A DNA stretch of 64,000 bases from Streptomyces parvulus (GCF_014648855.1 NZ_BMRX01000002.1:124001-188000), one strand, 5' to 3'. Counted from the first letter of the stretch, positions 35,164-47,878 are shown. Translations and numbers: made by a program. Notes: generated by a model not told the origin, from the sequence alone.

Positions 35164-35603
35164 TCCTCACTCGTGTACCCGTGGGCCCGGGTGGCGCTCC
35201 GTCAACTGGCCGGTCGGCGCGGGCTTCCTCCGCCGAGCTCCGGGCCGTTCTCCGGCCGCCGGCAGCGCGTCGGGCCGGGAGACCGCGTGAGCGGGTCAGG
35301 CCCCTCACAGTTTCCCGACCCTCCCAGTGCCGGTGGGCGGTGAGCATGCATCATCCGACCCGCCACCCGAAGGAGTGAACCCCGGACGGGAGTTGGGGGG
35401 CAAGTTCCCCCGGCGCGTGCGACGCGGGTGTGCGGCGGGCCGGTTGGACGTCCGCGACGGGCGGTGGCACTATGTGCCGCCACGTGTCGCCCGGGCATGT
35501 GATTCCACCCCAAACCAGGCGCCTGACCTGCACCGGTGCGTGGGTTCCGGTGAAGTTGCCGGGCTTTTGCGGACGCTGTGAAGGGGTCGTGCAGACTGGC
35601 CGG
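35164..35603. other. 440-bp divergent intergenic region between cvnA and the PP2C-like gene
   Basis: It must contain the promoters for the conservon and the PP2C-like gene. GCAGACTGG lies just upstream of the plus ATG at 35604 with no ribosome site, so that mRNA may be leaderless. I find no clear operator palindrome and no coding frame with good codon pattern. Several short ORFs here are GC-bias shadows. Confidence 0.5.
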
Positions 35604-36395
35604 ATGCGCACCGAACTCGTCTCGGAACCCGGACTGGCCGACCACCCCAACGAGGACTTCGCGAGCGTCGGGCTACCGGCCTCGGGGCAGGGCGGCTCAC
35701 TCGTCGTCCTGGACGGCGTGACGCCCCCGCGGACCGGGACGGGGTGTCTGCATTCGGTGCCCTGGTTCACGGCCCGCCTCGGCGGCGCACTGACCGAACT
35801 GACCGTTTCACTGCCCGATGCCCCCCTCGCCGACGCGCTGTCCCGCGCCATCGCGCGTACCTCCGCCGCCCACGCGGAAACCTGTGACCTTTCTCACCCG
35901 CGCACCCCGCAGGCAACCGTGGTCCTCGCCCGCTGGTCCCCCGTCCGCGTCGAGTACCTGGTCCTCTCCGACTCCGCGCTGCTGGTGGAGGGCCCCGACG
36001 GCGCGGTCTCGGCCGTCCTGGACGACCGGCTGGCCCGGCTCCCCCGCTCGGCCCTCGCCACGGACGCGATGATCGACGCCGGCCTGCGCAACAAGGAGGG
36101 CGGCTTCTTCACGGCGGCGGCCGATCCGTCGGTGGCGGCGCGGGCGGTGACGGGCGTGCTGCCGCGCGACGCCGTGCGGACCCTGGCGGCGCTCACGGAC
36201 GGCGCGGCCCGGTGGGTGGAGAAGTTCCGGGAGGGCGACTGGGCGGACTGCCTGGCCCTGCTGCGCAAACAGGGCGCGCAGGCCCTGGTGGACCGCGTAC
36301 GGGACCTGGAGCGGACGGACGCGGCGGGCGGCCGCGCGCACCTCGGCCGCAGCAAGACGCACGACGACGCGACGGTGGTGTACGCGGAGCTGTGA
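35604..36395 (+). CDS. PP2C-like (protein phosphatase) domain protein
   Basis: 263 residues with a PP2C-like core: HPNEDFASVG near the N-terminus, SLVVLDGVTPP, QATVVLARW, LVLSDSALLV, AALTDGAARWVE and C-terminal KTHDDATVVYAEL. The first metal motif is DGVT rather than DGMG, but acidic residues at the later positions (LTDG, HDDAT) are kept. It may dephosphorylate Ser/Thr sites or be a non-catalytic relative. Divergent from the conservon. Confidence 0.7.
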   Translation: MRTELVSEPGLADHPNEDFASVGLPASGQGGSLVVLDGVTPPRTGTGCLHSVPWFTARLGGALTELTVSLPDAPLADALSRAIARTSAAHAETCDLSHPRTPQATVVLARWSPVRVEYLVLSDSALLVEGPDGAVSAVLDDRLARLPRSALATDAMIDAGLRNKEGGFFTAAADPSVAARAVTGVLPRDAVRTLAALTDGAARWVEKFREGDWADCLALLRKQGAQALVDRVRDLERTDAAGGRAHLGRSKTHDDATVVYAEL

Positions 36396-36433
36396 CCGCC
36401 CGCCCGGGCCGCGGCCCCGCCCTCGCGGCGGGG

Positions 36434-36928
36434 CTACTTCTCCATCCCCCGGTTCAGTTCGTGCAGCAGCCGGGCCAGTTCCGAGACCTCGCGCCGGTCC
36501 CAGTCGGCGAGCCGGCCGGCGTAGCGGGCGCGGCGGGCCTCGCGGACGCGGCCCACGCGGTCCTGGCCCTCGGCGGTGAGGGTGACCAGCCAGGCCCGGC
36601 CGTCGGCGGGGTCGGGTTCGCGGGCGACGAGGCCCAGCTCCTCCAGGGCGCGCAGCTGCCGGGACATGGTCGCCTTGCCGACGCCGATGTAGCCGGCGAG
36701 GTCGGTGGCGCGCTGCCCGCCGCACTCGCCGAGCCGCACGAGGAGGCCGTACGCGGACGACTCCAGGTCGGGGTGGACCTCGCGGGCCATCTCGCCCTGG
36801 TTGGCGCGGGCGCGGCGCAGCAGCACCGTCAACTCCCGCTCCAGTGCCAGGAACTCCGGCTGGTTCACACCACTGCCCGCGGGCTCGGATGCGACTCCGT
36901 GGCCGTCGCCGTTCCCGTCTTCGTGCAC
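36434..36928 (-). CDS. MarR-family transcriptional regulator
   Basis: About 164 residues. Winged helix with GLLVRLGECGGQRATDLAGYIGVGKATMSRQLRALEELGLVAREPDPADGRAWLVTLT. The GTG at 36928 has AGGGG upstream; an earlier GTG at 36982 would add 18 residues. A small palindrome GAAA-C-TTTC (minus strand, around 36970-36978) sits before it and may be its operator (weak). Divergent from the lysozyme gene, so it may also act there (inference). Confidence 0.82.
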   Translation of the reverse strand: MHEDGNGDGHGVASEPAGSGVNQPEFLALERELTVLLRRARANQGEMAREVHPDLESSAYGLLVRLGECGGQRATDLAGYIGVGKATMSRQLRALEELGLVAREPDPADGRAWLVTLTAEGQDRVGRVREARRARYAGRLADWDRREVSELARLLHELNRGMEK

Positions 36929-37177
36929 GTCAGCCCCTGCCTCGGTCCGTCCGGTCTTCCCGGCCCTGAAAGTTTCCGCCACGGCCCGTCATCGCCGCAG
37001 CTCGGCAAGTATTTCGCAGGCTTAGACCAACGGCAGCTTCCGGCCCCCCTTCCCACCTCCGGTTCTACGTGCGTAGCGTCTTCACCGGATCCACGAATGG
37101 CATGCTCACGCCACACACGGATCCTCTCCGCGCGCGCATCCCCCACCGAGCACCACCGAGCCATCGGAGGCAACGTC

Positions 37178-37996
37178 ATGCTCGTGCACAGATCCGGCCC
37201 GGCCCGCGGCCGGCGCTTCGCCCTCACCGGGATCCTGCTCGCCGCCCTCTCCCTGGCGTCCGCCCTCCCCGCGCAGGCCGCCGACACCCCGCCCCGCGGC
37301 TCCGCCCACATGGGCATGGGCGTCGTCGAGCACGACGGCAGCCACGGCACCCCGGTCCCGGGCGGCGCCACCCAGACGGAGGGCGTCGACGTCTCCAGCC
37401 ACCAGGGCAACGTCGCCTGGTCGACCCTGTGGGGCAGCGGGGTCAAGTGGGCCTACGCCAAGGCCACCGAGGGGACCTACTACACCAACCCGTACTTCGC
37501 CCAGCAGTACAACGGCTCGTACAACGTCGGCATGATCCGCGGCGCGTACCACTTCGCCACCCCCGACAGCACGAGCGGCGCGGCCCAGGCCAACTACTTC
37601 GTGGACCACGGGGGCGGCTGGTCCCGCGACGGCAGGACGCTGCCGGGCGCATTGGACATCGAGTGGAACCCGTACGGCGCCGCCTGCTACGGCAAGACGC
37701 AGAGCCAGATGGTGTCGTGGATCCGCGACTTCCTGACCACGTACAAGGCGCGCACCGGCCGGGACGCCGTGATCTACACGGCCACCAGCTGGTGGACCCA
37801 GTGCACCGGCGACTACTCCGGCTTCGCCGCGAACAACCCCCTGTGGATCGCCCGGTACGCGGCGTCCGTGGGCACCCTGCCGGCCGGCTGGGGCGTCTAC
37901 ACGATGTGGCAGTACACCTCGTCCGGTCCGACGGTCGGCGACCACAACCGGTTCAACGGCGCGCTCGACCGCGTGCAGGCTCTGGCCAACGGCTGA
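37178..37996 (+). CDS. Secreted GH25 lysozyme (muramidase)
   Basis: 272 residues. Signal peptide 1-34 (PAQA-AD). GH25 barrel from TEGVDVSSHQGNVAW (Asp71) to the C-terminus, with catalytic Asp160/Glu162 in GALDIEWNP, then IYTATSWWTQCTGD and YTMWQYTSSG. It hydrolyses the MurNAc-GlcNAc bond of peptidoglycan and resembles cellosyl-type lysozymes but lacks a wall-binding module. TCGGAGG lies upstream of the ATG. Closed by a strong terminator. Confidence 0.93.
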   Translation: MLVHRSGPARGRRFALTGILLAALSLASALPAQAADTPPRGSAHMGMGVVEHDGSHGTPVPGGATQTEGVDVSSHQGNVAWSTLWGSGVKWAYAKATEGTYYTNPYFAQQYNGSYNVGMIRGAYHFATPDSTSGAAQANYFVDHGGGWSRDGRTLPGALDIEWNPYGAACYGKTQSQMVSWIRDFLTTYKARTGRDAVIYTATSWWTQCTGDYSGFAANNPLWIARYAASVGTLPAGWGVYTMWQYTSSGPTVGDHNRFNGALDRVQALANG

Positions 37997-38002
37997 CGCG
38001 GC

Positions 38003-38036
38003 GGAGGCCCGGACCCCTCGCGGGGTCCGGGCCTCC
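38003..38036. terminator. Bidirectional terminator between lysozyme and lon
   Basis: Perfect 15-bp stem GGAGGCCCGGACCCC / GGGGTCCGGGCCTCC with loop TCGC, between two convergent genes. Confidence 0.85.
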
Positions 38037-38056
38037 GACCCGTCCGGCGGCGTCCG

Positions 38057-40489
<2,433 letters not shown>

Positions 40490-40511
40490 GATCTCCCCTT
40501 CGGCAGTCAAG

Positions 40512-40530
40512 TTGAGTTACATCGACTCAA
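40512..40530 (-). promoter_or_regulatory. HAIR element (HspR operator) upstream of lon
   Basis: TTGAGT-(7 bp)-ACTCAA, a perfect inverted repeat 23 bp upstream of the lon start, identical in core and spacing to HAIR sites (CTTGAGT-N7-ACTCAAG). lon is an established HspR-regulated gene in Streptomyces. Confidence 0.9.
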
Positions 40531-40562
40531 TGAAAGGGAGTCCCCGATTGTTCCCACGGCGG

Positions 40563-40581
40563 TGTTCGCTGTGAGCGATCA
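40563..40581 (-). promoter_or_regulatory. ClgR-like box upstream of lon
   Basis: TGTTCGCT-GTG-AGCGATCA, an inverted repeat matching 7 of 8 positions per arm and fitting the CGC-N5-GCG core reported for ClgR targets. ClgR activates clp and lon genes in Streptomyces (established); the assignment here is by sequence only. Confidence 0.65.
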
Positions 40582-40662
40582 CTGCGAGCACTGGCCGGAG
40601 CGCCGCCGCCCGCACCCGAAAAGCACTCCCGGCCCGCGCGTCATTCCTGCCAGGATGGGTCG

Positions 40663-41361
40663 ATGGCCCTCACACCGCCCGACGCCCGCGAGGCCCCCGA
40701 GGTGCTGGACCGCCGGGACGGCCCGTACGGCGAGGTCGTCCTGCGCCGGCACGGGGCGCTCCTCCAGATCATCGCGAACGGCTGCTTCCTCATGGACACC
40801 TCCGACGGGCGCTCGGAGCGCCGGCTGGTGGACGCGGCGGCCGACGCGCTCGCGGCGTCCGGCGGGCGGACCGCGCCGCGCCTGCTCCTCGGCGGGCTGG
40901 GCGTCGGCTTCTCGCTCGCCCACGCGGCGGCCGACCCGCGCTGGGGCCGGATCACGGTCGTCGAGCGCGAGCCCGCCGTCATCGGCTGGCACCGCGCCGG
41001 ACCGCTCTCCGCGCTGACGGCGCGGGCCCTGGCCGATCCCCGCACGGAGATCGTCGAGGCGGACCTGGTCACCCACGTCAATGAGACTTCCGACACGTAC
41101 GACGCGCTCTGCCTGGACATCGACAACGGCCCCGGCTGGACCGTCACCGAGGGCAACGACGGGCTCTACGCACCGTCCGGACTGGCGGGCTGCGCACGGC
41201 TGTTGAGGCCCCGCGGGGTCCTCGCCGTATGGTCGGCGCAGCCCTCTCCGGAATTCGAAGAAACCTTGCGTAATGCCGGTTTCCAGCAGGTGCGTACCGA
41301 AGAGATCCCCGTTGCCCGGGGCGTTCCGGACGTCGTCCACCTCGGCGTCGGTCCTGGATAG
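40663..41361 (+). CDS. Spermidine-synthase-like SAM-binding protein
   Basis: 232 residues with the SpeE-like Rossmann core: RLLLGGLGVGFSLAHAA (motif I), RITVVEREPAVIGWHR (acidic loop after beta 2) and YDALCLDIDNGPGW (motif IV). The N-terminal beta hairpin (EVVLRRHGALLQIIANGCFLMDTSDG) matches the family. Polyamine transferase activity is uncertain; many such bacterial proteins are methyltransferase-like with unknown substrates. Divergent from lon, with few bases between the promoter elements. Confidence 0.8.
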   Translation: MALTPPDAREAPEVLDRRDGPYGEVVLRRHGALLQIIANGCFLMDTSDGRSERRLVDAAADALAASGGRTAPRLLLGGLGVGFSLAHAAADPRWGRITVVEREPAVIGWHRAGPLSALTARALADPRTEIVEADLVTHVNETSDTYDALCLDIDNGPGWTVTEGNDGLYAPSGLAGCARLLRPRGVLAVWSAQPSPEFEETLRNAGFQQVRTEEIPVARGVPDVVHLGVGPG

Positions 41362-41474
41362 CAATGCCGTGGCGACTCCCCGTACGCTGCTGCTCTGACG
41401 CGGATCATTCAAGCGTCAATCGCAGGCATGGGATCACCCCACGGATTCCGGAAAGCACACCTCAGGGGCGGGCG

Positions 41475-42215
41475 ATGGAGCAGACACAGACCTCCCACAA
41501 CGGCTCGGCCGCGGCCACCCAGGGCGCACAGCGCCGGGTGCTGGTGGTCGAGGACGACCAGACGATCGTGGACGCCATCGCGACCCGCCTGCGCGCCGAG
41601 GGGTTCCTGGTGCAGACGGCGGGCGACGGCCCCTCCGCCGTGGACACGGCCGAGGCGTGGCAGCCCGACCTGCTGATCCTGGACATCATGCTGCCGGGCT
41701 TCGACGGCCTGGAGGTCTGCCGCCGCGTGCAGGCCCAGCGGCCGGTGCCGGTGATGATGCTCACCGCGCGCGACGACGAGACGGACATGCTGGTCGGGCT
41801 CGGCGTGGGCGCCGACGACTACATGACGAAGCCGTTCTCGATGCGCGAGCTGGCCGCACGCGTGCACGTGCTGCTGCGCCGGGTGGAGCGGGCGGTCGTG
41901 GCCGCCTCGACGCCGCGCAGCGGCATCCTGCGCCTGGGCGAGCTGGAGATCGACCACGCGCAGCGCCGGGTGCGGGTGCGCAGCGAGGACGTCCACCTCA
42001 CGCCCACCGAGTTCGACCTGCTGGTCTGCCTGGCGAACACCCCGCGCGCGGTGCTCTCCCGCGAGCAGCTGCTGGCCGAGGTGTGGGACTGGGCGGACGC
42101 CTCCGGCACCCGGACCGTGGACAGCCACATCAAGGCGCTGCGCCGGAAGATCGGCGCCGAGCGCATCCGCACCGTGCACGGCGTGGGGTACGCGCTGGAG
42201 ACGCCGACGCCATGA
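41475..42215 (+). CDS. OmpR/PhoB-type response regulator
   Basis: 246 residues: receiver domain with phospho-acceptor Asp70 (LLILDIMLPGFDG), acidic pocket VVEDDQT, Thr at LTARDD and Lys119 (MTKPFS); winged-helix output with LTPTEFDLLVCLANTPRAVLSREQLL and RTVDSHIKALRRKIGAERIRTVHGVGY. The ATG follows AGGGG. Its TGA overlaps the kinase ATG (ATGA), so the two form a coupled operon. Confidence 0.95.
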   Translation: MEQTQTSHNGSAAATQGAQRRVLVVEDDQTIVDAIATRLRAEGFLVQTAGDGPSAVDTAEAWQPDLLILDIMLPGFDGLEVCRRVQAQRPVPVMMLTARDDETDMLVGLGVGADDYMTKPFSMRELAARVHVLLRRVERAVVAASTPRSGILRLGELEIDHAQRRVRVRSEDVHLTPTEFDLLVCLANTPRAVLSREQLLAEVWDWADASGTRTVDSHIKALRRKIGAERIRTVHGVGYALETPTP

Positions 42216-43336
42216 GCCGAGGGCGGGAGGCCGCACGGAGGAGCCCCGGCCCCCGCATCGCCGGGGAGCCCTGGGGCGGCGTACGCCCGTTCTCGGTCAA
42301 GACCAAGCTGGGCGCGCTGGTCGTCACGTCGGTGCTGATCACCACGGGTCTGTCGGTGATCGCGGTGCACACCAAGACGGAGCTGCGCTTCATCACCGTC
42401 TTCTCGATGATCGCCACGCTGCTGATCACCCAGTTCGTGGCGCACTCGCTGACCGCGCCGCTGGACGAGATGAACGCCGTGGCCCGGTCCATCTCGCACG
42501 GCGACTACACCCGCCGGGTGCGCGAGAACCGCCGCGACGAGCTGGGCGACCTGGCCGTCACCATCAACCGCATGGCGGACGACCTGGAGGCCCAGGACCT
42601 CCAGCGCAAGGAGCTGGTCGCGAACGTCTCGCACGAGCTGCGCACCCCCATCGCGGGCCTGCGCGCGGTGCTGGAGAACATCGTCGACGGCGTCACCGAG
42701 GCCGACCCGGAGACCATGCGCACCGCGCTGGGCCAGACCGAGCGGCTCGGCCGGCTGGTGGAGACGCTGCTGGACCTCTCCCGCCTGGACAACGGCGTGA
42801 TACCGCTGCGCAAGCGGCGCTTCGAGGTCTGGCCGTACCTGTCCGGCGTGCTCAAGGAGGCCAACATGGTCGCCTCCGCCCGCGCGGGCATCGCCTCCGG
42901 CTCGGGCAGCCACACCCGCACCGACGTGCACCTGGCGCTCGACGTCTTCCCGCCGGAGCTGACCGCGCACGCCGACCCCGAACGCATCCACCAGGTCGTC
43001 GCCAACCTGATCGACAACGCGGTCAAGCACAGCCCGCCGCACGGCCGGGTGACGGTCAGGGCACGCCGCGGCGAGCTGCCCGAATCACTCGAACTGGAGG
43101 TCCTCGACGAGGGCCCCGGCATTCCGCGTTCGGAGTGGCGCCGGGTGTTCGAGCGGTTCAACCGGGGGTCGGTCTCCCGGCCGCACGGTCCGGGCAGCGA
43201 CGGCGGCACCGGTCTGGGCCTGGCGATCGCGCGCTGGGCGGTGGATCTGCACGGCGGCCGGATCGGCGTGGCCGAATCCGAGCGGGGGTGCCGGATTCTC
43301 ATCACTCTTCCGGGCCTTCCCTCGACGCCGGGTTGA
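42212..43336 (+). CDS. Sensor histidine kinase, partner of the preceding regulator
   Basis: 374 residues: two membrane segments (about 33-52 and 60-79) with a very short external loop, HAMP (79-131), H-box ANVSHELRTPIAG (His141), N-box VANLIDNAVKHSPP, G1 DEGPGIP, F-box VFERFNRG and G2 GGTGLGLAIARW. The almost absent extracellular domain suggests sensing within the membrane. It is complete and should phosphorylate the overlapping regulator. Confidence 0.95.
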   Translation: MSRGREAARRSPGPRIAGEPWGGVRPFSVKTKLGALVVTSVLITTGLSVIAVHTKTELRFITVFSMIATLLITQFVAHSLTAPLDEMNAVARSISHGDYTRRVRENRRDELGDLAVTINRMADDLEAQDLQRKELVANVSHELRTPIAGLRAVLENIVDGVTEADPETMRTALGQTERLGRLVETLLDLSRLDNGVIPLRKRRFEVWPYLSGVLKEANMVASARAGIASGSGSHTRTDVHLALDVFPPELTAHADPERIHQVVANLIDNAVKHSPPHGRVTVRARRGELPESLELEVLDEGPGIPRSEWRRVFERFNRGSVSRPHGPGSDGGTGLGLAIARWAVDLHGGRIGVAESERGCRILITLPGLPSTPG

Positions 43337-43537
43337 CGTAGGGTTCGAAGCGGAGCTTCAAGATCCACGGGCATCCGCCCTGGCGGACACGTGTGATCAG
43401 GGACAGGCCCGCGTTCTCCCGGCGCCGGGTCCCGCTTCTCCCTTCCCACACGCAGCAGAACCTCGCTTGTTTCCCGCCATTTCCAGCGCCGAAACACCGT
43501 CTGCAATGTGACTTACGCGACGATGAACGGGCCCGGC

Positions 43538-43567
43538 CTGACCTTCGGGGTCCGGGGGGCGTAGCCT
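43538..43567 (+). promoter_or_regulatory. Candidate promoter of the 2-oxoglutarate dehydrogenase gene
   Basis: CTGACC (43538-43543), an 18-bp spacer, then TAGCCT (43562-43567), about 50 bp before the start codon. A reasonable sigma-70-type match for Streptomyces; no operator is visible around it. Confidence 0.4.
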
Positions 43568-43617
43568 TGATTCCCGCTGTCCACCATCTTGTGAAGCGGA
43601 AGAGGGCGGTTCTCGCC

Positions 43618-46600
43618 GTGTCGCCACAGTCCCCCAGTAACTCGAGCATCTCGACCGACACCGACCAAGCGGGCAAGAACCCCGCCGCGGCGTTCGGTGC
43701 CAACGAGTGGCTCGTTGACGAGATCTATCAGCAGTACCTCCAGGACCCGAATTCCGTGGACCGAGCCTGGTGGGACTTCTTCGCCGACTACAAGCCCGGA
43801 GCGCCCGCGACCCCGGCCGCCGCCCCCGGTGCCACGGCCACGGACGCCGGCAGCGCACCGCAGGCCGCCCCCGCGCCGCAGGCGCAGGCCCCCGCCCCGG
43901 CGCAGCCGAAGGCGGCGCCCCAGCCGGCCGCCCCCGCGAAGCCGGCCGCCAAGCCCGCCGCCGCGGCTCCGGCCGCGAAGCCCGCGCAGGCGCCGGCCAA
44001 GCCCGCCGCCCAGCCGCAGGCGAAGGCCGCCGCGCCCGCCAAGGACGGCAAGGACGCCGCCGCCCCCGAGGGCCCCGAGATGGTGACCCTGCGCGGCCCC
44101 GCCGCCGCGGTCGCGAAGAACATGAACGCCTCCCTGGAGCTGCCCACGGCCACGTCCGTGCGCGCCGTCCCGGTGAAGCTGCTGTTCGACAACCGCATCG
44201 TCATCAACAACCACCTCAAGCGCGCCCGGGGCGGGAAGATCTCCTTCACGCACCTGATCGGCTACGCGATGGTGCAGGCCATCAAGGCCATGCCGACGAT
44301 GAACTACGCATTCGGCGAGAAGGACGGCAAGCCGACCCTCGTCAAGCCGGCGCACGTCAACCTCGGCCTCGCCATCGACCTGGTCAAGCCCAACGGCGAC
44401 CGCCAGCTGGTCGTCGCGGCGATCAAGAAGGCCGAGACGCTGAACTTCTTCGAGTTCTGGCAGGCCTACGAGGACATCGTCCGCCGCGCCCGCGACGGCA
44501 AGCTGACGATGGACGACTTCTCCGGCGTCACGGTCTCCCTGACCAACCCCGGCGGCCTCGGCACCGTCCACTCCGTGCCCCGTCTGATGCCCGGCCAGTC
44601 CGTCATCATGGGCGTCGGCTCCATGGACTACCCCGCGGAGTTCCAGGGCACCAGCCAGGACACCCTGAACAAGCTCGGCATCTCGAAGGTCATGACGCTC
44701 ACGTCGACCTACGACCACCGGGTCATCCAGGGCGCCGCCTCCGGCGAGTTCCTGCGCCAGGTCGCCAACCTGCTCCTCGGCGAGAACGGCTTCTACGACG
44801 AGATCTTCAAGGCGCTGCGCATCCCCTACGAGCCGGTCCGCTGGCTCAAGGACATCGACGCCAGCCACGACGACGACGTCACCAAGGCCGCCCGCGTCTT
44901 CGAGCTGATCCACTCCTACCGGGTCCGCGGCCACGTCATGGCCGACACCGACCCGCTGGAGTACCAGCAGCGCAAGCACCCCGACCTGGACATCACCGAG
45001 CACGGGCTCACCCTGTGGGACCTGGAGCGCGAGTTCGCGGTCGGCGGCTTCGCGGGCAAGTCCCTGATGAAGCTGCGCGACATCCTCGGCGTGCTGCGCG
45101 ACTCGTACTGCCGCACCACCGGCATCGAGTTCATGCACATCCAGGACCCGAAGCAGCGCAAGTGGATCCAGGACCGCATCGAGCGCTCGCACACCAAGCC
45201 GGAGCGCGAGGAGCAGCTGCGCATCCTGCGCCGGCTGAACGCGGCGGAGGCCTTCGAGACCTTCCTGCAGACCAAGTACGTCGGCCAGAAGCGCTTCTCC
45301 CTGGAGGGCGGCGAGTCCGTCATCCCGCTGCTCGACGCGGTCATCGACTCGGCGGCCGAGTCCCGCCTGGACGAGGTCGTCGTCGGCATGGCCCACCGCG
45401 GCCGGCTGAACGTGCTGGCCAACGTCGTCGGCAAGTCGTACGCCCAGATCTTCCGCGAGTTCGAGGGCAACCTCGACCCGAAGTCGATGCACGGCTCCGG
45501 CGACGTGAAGTACCACCTGGGCGCCGAGGGCACCTTCACCGGCCTGGACGGCGAGCAGATCAAGGTCTCGCTGGTCGCCAACCCCTCGCACCTGGAGGCG
45601 GTCGACCCGATCCTGGAGGGCGTCTCGCGCGCCAAGCAGGACATCATCGGCAAGGGCGGCACGGACTTCACCGTCCTGCCGGTGGCGATCCACGGCGACG
45701 CGGCCTTCGCGGGCCAGGGCGTGGTGGCCGAGACCCTGAACATGTCGCAGCTGCGCGGCTACCGCACCGGCGGCACGGTCCACGTCGTCATCAACAACCA
45801 GGTCGGCTTCACCGCCGCCCCGGAGTCCTCGCGCTCCTCGATGTACGCCACCGACGTGGCCCGCATGATCGAGGCCCCGATCTTCCACGTGAACGGCGAC
45901 GACCCGGAGGCCTGCGTCCGCGTGGCGCGGCTGGCCTTCGAGTTCCGCCAGGCGTTCAACAAGGACGTGGTGATCGACCTCATCTGCTACCGCCGCCGCG
46001 GTCACAACGAGACCGACAACCCGGCCTTCACCCAGCCGCTGATGTACGACCTGATCGACAAGAAGCGCTCGGTGCGCAAGCTCTACACCGAGTCCCTCAT
46101 CGGTCGCGGCGACATCACCCTGGAGGAGGCCGAGCAGGCGCTCCAGGACTACCAGGGGCAGCTGGAGAAGGTCTTCACCGAGGTCCGCGAGGCCGCCTCG
46201 CAGCCCGCCTCCGCCGAACCGTCGGAGCCGCAGGCCGAGTTCCCGGTCGCCGTGACCACCGCGGTCAGCGCCGAGACGGTCAAGCGGATCGCCGAGTCCC
46301 AGGTCAACATCCCCGACCACATCACCGTGCACCCGCGGCTGCTGCCGCAGCTCCAGCGCCGGGCGGCGATGGTCGAGGACGGCACGATCGACTGGGGCAT
46401 GGGCGAGACCCTCGCCGTCGGCTCGCTGCTCCTGGAGGGCGTGCCGGTCCGGCTCTCCGGCCAGGACTCGCAGCGCGGCACCTTCGGCCAGCGCCACGCG
46501 GTCGTCATCGACCGCGAGACGGGCGACGAGTTCACGCCGCTGCTGTACCTGTCCGAGGACCAGTCCCGGTACAACGTCTACAACTCGCTGCTCTCCGAGT

Positions 46601-47436
46601 ACGCGGTGATGGGCTTCGAGTACGGCTACTCGCTGGCCCGCCCGGACGCGCTGGTGATGTGGGAGGCGCAGTTCGGCGACTTCGTCAACGGCGCGCAGAC
46701 GGTCGTCGACGAGTTCATCTCGTCGGCCGAGCAGAAGTGGAACCAGACGAGCGGCGTGACGCTCCTGCTCCCGCACGGCTACGAGGGCCAGGGCCCGGAC
46801 CACTCCTCGGCCCGCCCGGAGCGCTTCCTCCAGCTCTGCGCGCAGAACAACATGACGGTCGCGATGCCGACCCTGCCGTCGAACTACTTCCACCTCCTGC
46901 GGTGGCAGGTGCACAACCCGCACCACAAGCCGCTGGTCGTCTTCACCCCGAAGTCGATGCTGCGCCTGAAGGCCGCGGCCTCGAAGGCGGAGGAGTTCAC
47001 GACGGGCCAGTTCCGCCCGGTCATCGGCGACGACTCGGTCGACCCGGCCGCCGTCAAGAAGGTCGTCTTCACCGCCGGCAAGGTCTACTACGACCTCGAC
47101 GCCGAGCGGAAGAAGCGCGGCGTGACCGACACGGCCATCATCCGCATCGAGCGCCTGTACCCGCTGCCGGGTGCCGAACTCCAGGCGGAGATCGCCAAGT
47201 ACCCGAACGCCGAGAAGTACCTGTGGGCCCAGGAGGAGCCGGCGAACCAGGGTGCCTGGCCGTTCATCGCGCTCAACCTGATCGACCACCTGGACCTCGC
47301 GGTCGGCGCCGACATCCCGCACGGCGAGCGCCTGCGGCGCATCTCGCGCCCGCACGGCTCGTCCCCGGCGGTCGGCTCCGCCAAGCGCCACCAGGCGGAG
47401 CAGGAGCAGCTGGTGCGTGAGGTCTTCGAGGCCTGA
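43618..47436 (+). CDS. kgd: Fused 2-oxoglutarate dehydrogenase E1 / succinyltransferase (Kgd/OdhA type)
   Basis: 1272 residues. The N-terminal peptide ([27 protein letters not shown]), an Ala/Pro/Lys linker (about 60-150), an E2-like acyltransferase domain ending with [18 protein letters not shown], then the thiamine-diphosphate E1 domains ([44 protein letters not shown] and [17 protein letters not shown]). The lipoyl domain is absent, as in actinobacterial OdhA/Kgd, which work with the E2 of pyruvate dehydrogenase and are inhibited by FHA proteins of the OdhI/GarA type (established). It catalyses the 2-oxoglutarate step of the TCA cycle. The GTG at 43618 is chosen by homology; a GTG at 43591 is possible. 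Confidence 0.95.
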   Translation: MSPQSPSNSSISTDTDQAGKNPAAAFGANEWLVDEIYQQYLQDPNSVDRAWWDFFADYKPGAPATPAAAPGATATDAGSAPQAAPAPQAQAPAPAQPKAAPQPAAPAKPAAKPAAAAPAAKPAQAPAKPAAQPQAKAAAPAKDGKDAAAPEGPEMVTLRGPAAAVAKNMNASLELPTATSVRAVPVKLLFDNRIVINNHLKRARGGKISFTHLIGYAMVQAIKAMPTMNYAFGEKDGKPTLVKPAHVNLGLAIDLVKPNGDRQLVVAAIKKAETLNFFEFWQAYEDIVRRARDGKLTMDDFSGVTVSLTNPGGLGTVHSVPRLMPGQSVIMGVGSMDYPAEFQGTSQDTLNKLGISKVMTLTSTYDHRVIQGAASGEFLRQVANLLLGENGFYDEIFKALRIPYEPVRWLKDIDASHDDDVTKAARVFELIHSYRVRGHVMADTDPLEYQQRKHPDLDITEHGLTLWDLEREFAVGGFAGKSLMKLRDILGVLRDSYCRTTGIEFMHIQDPKQRKWIQDRIERSHTKPEREEQLRILRRLNAAEAFETFLQTKYVGQKRFSLEGGESVIPLLDAVIDSAAESRLDEVVVGMAHRGRLNVLANVVGKSYAQIFREFEGNLDPKSMHGSGDVKYHLGAEGTFTGLDGEQIKVSLVANPSHLEAVDPILEGVSRAKQDIIGKGGTDFTVLPVAIHGDAAFAGQGVVAETLNMSQLRGYRTGGTVHVVINNQVGFTAAPESSRSSMYATDVARMIEAPIFHVNGDDPEACVRVARLAFEFRQAFNKDVVIDLICYRRRGHNETDNPAFTQPLMYDLIDKKRSVRKLYTESLIGRGDITLEEAEQALQDYQGQLEKVFTEVREAASQPASAEPSEPQAEFPVAVTTAVSAETVKRIAESQVNIPDHITVHPRLLPQLQRRAAMVEDGTIDWGMGETLAVGSLLLEGVPVRLSGQDSQRGTFGQRHAVVIDRETGDEFTPLLYLSEDQSRYNVYNSLLSEYAVMGFEYGYSLARPDALVMWEAQFGDFVNGAQTVVDEFISSAEQKWNQTSGVTLLLPHGYEGQGPDHSSARPERFLQLCAQNNMTVAMPTLPSNYFHLLRWQVHNPHHKPLVVFTPKSMLRLKAAASKAEEFTTGQFRPVIGDDSVDPAAVKKVVFTAGKVYYDLDAERKKRGVTDTAIIRIERLYPLPGAELQAEIAKYPNAEKYLWAQEEPANQGAWPFIALNLIDHLDLAVGADIPHGERLRRISRPHGSSPAVGSAKRHQAEQEQLVREVFEA

Positions 47437-47454
47437 CCGCACACGCGTCCGACA

Positions 47455-47490
47455 GGAGGGGCCGGTCCCGGGAACGGGGCCGGCCCCTCC
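47455..47490 (+). terminator. Terminator of the 2-oxoglutarate dehydrogenase gene
   Basis: Stem GGAGGGGCCGG / CCGGCCCCTCC with additional inner pairs (CCC/GGG), 18 bp after the stop. Confidence 0.8.
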
Positions 47491-47608
47491 GGCGTGCGGT
47501 GGGCCGGTCCCGGATCTCGGCGGCGGCGGGTCCGGGCGCACGGTCTACGCTGGGACGACACGCCGTGGGCACGCCCGTGGGCCGCCCCACCCGCATCAGG
47601 AGCATGAG

Positions 47609-47794
47609 TTGTACTTCACCGACCGAGGCATCGAGGAACTGGAGAAGCGGCGCGGCGAGGAGGAGGTCACCTTCGAGTGGCTGGCCGAGCAGCTGCGCAC
47701 CTTCGTCGACCTGAACCCGGACTTCGAGGTACCGGTCGAGCGTCTGGCGACCTGGCTGGCCCGGCTGGACGACGAGGACGAGGACGAGGACTGA
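47609..47794 (+). CDS. DUF6104 small acidic protein (TTG start)
   Basis: 61 residues: LYFTDRGIEELEKRRGEEEVTFEWLAEQLRTFVDLNPDFE and an acidic tail (DDEDEDED). The family is actinobacterial, very conserved and of unknown function. The TTG has AGGAG eight bases upstream and lines up with the conserved first residue; longer GTG/ATG starts lack a ribosome site. It is easy to miss because of the start codon. Confidence 0.8.
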   Translation: MYFTDRGIEELEKRRGEEEVTFEWLAEQLRTFVDLNPDFEVPVERLATWLARLDDEDEDED

Positions 47795-47878
47795 GCGGAC
47801 GGCTCGGCCGGTCGCGCCACGAGGGGGCCGGGCGCGCCGCGAAGAGCGCCCTTTGGACGGCGGGGCTCGCCTATGCCC

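Noticed and set aside
31682..35347. Minus-strand ORF of 1221 codons across the conservon kinase
   Set aside because: Only its last 180 codons are a gene (cvnB); the rest is a high-GC shadow frame over cvnA, with Arg/Pro/Gly-rich nonsense composition.
43513..47541. Minus-strand ORF of 1342 codons opposite the 2-oxoglutarate dehydrogenase gene
   Set aside because: Open only because of GC-rich codons on the opposite strand; composition is Val/Leu/Arg/Gly monotony and the plus strand encodes a clear enzyme.
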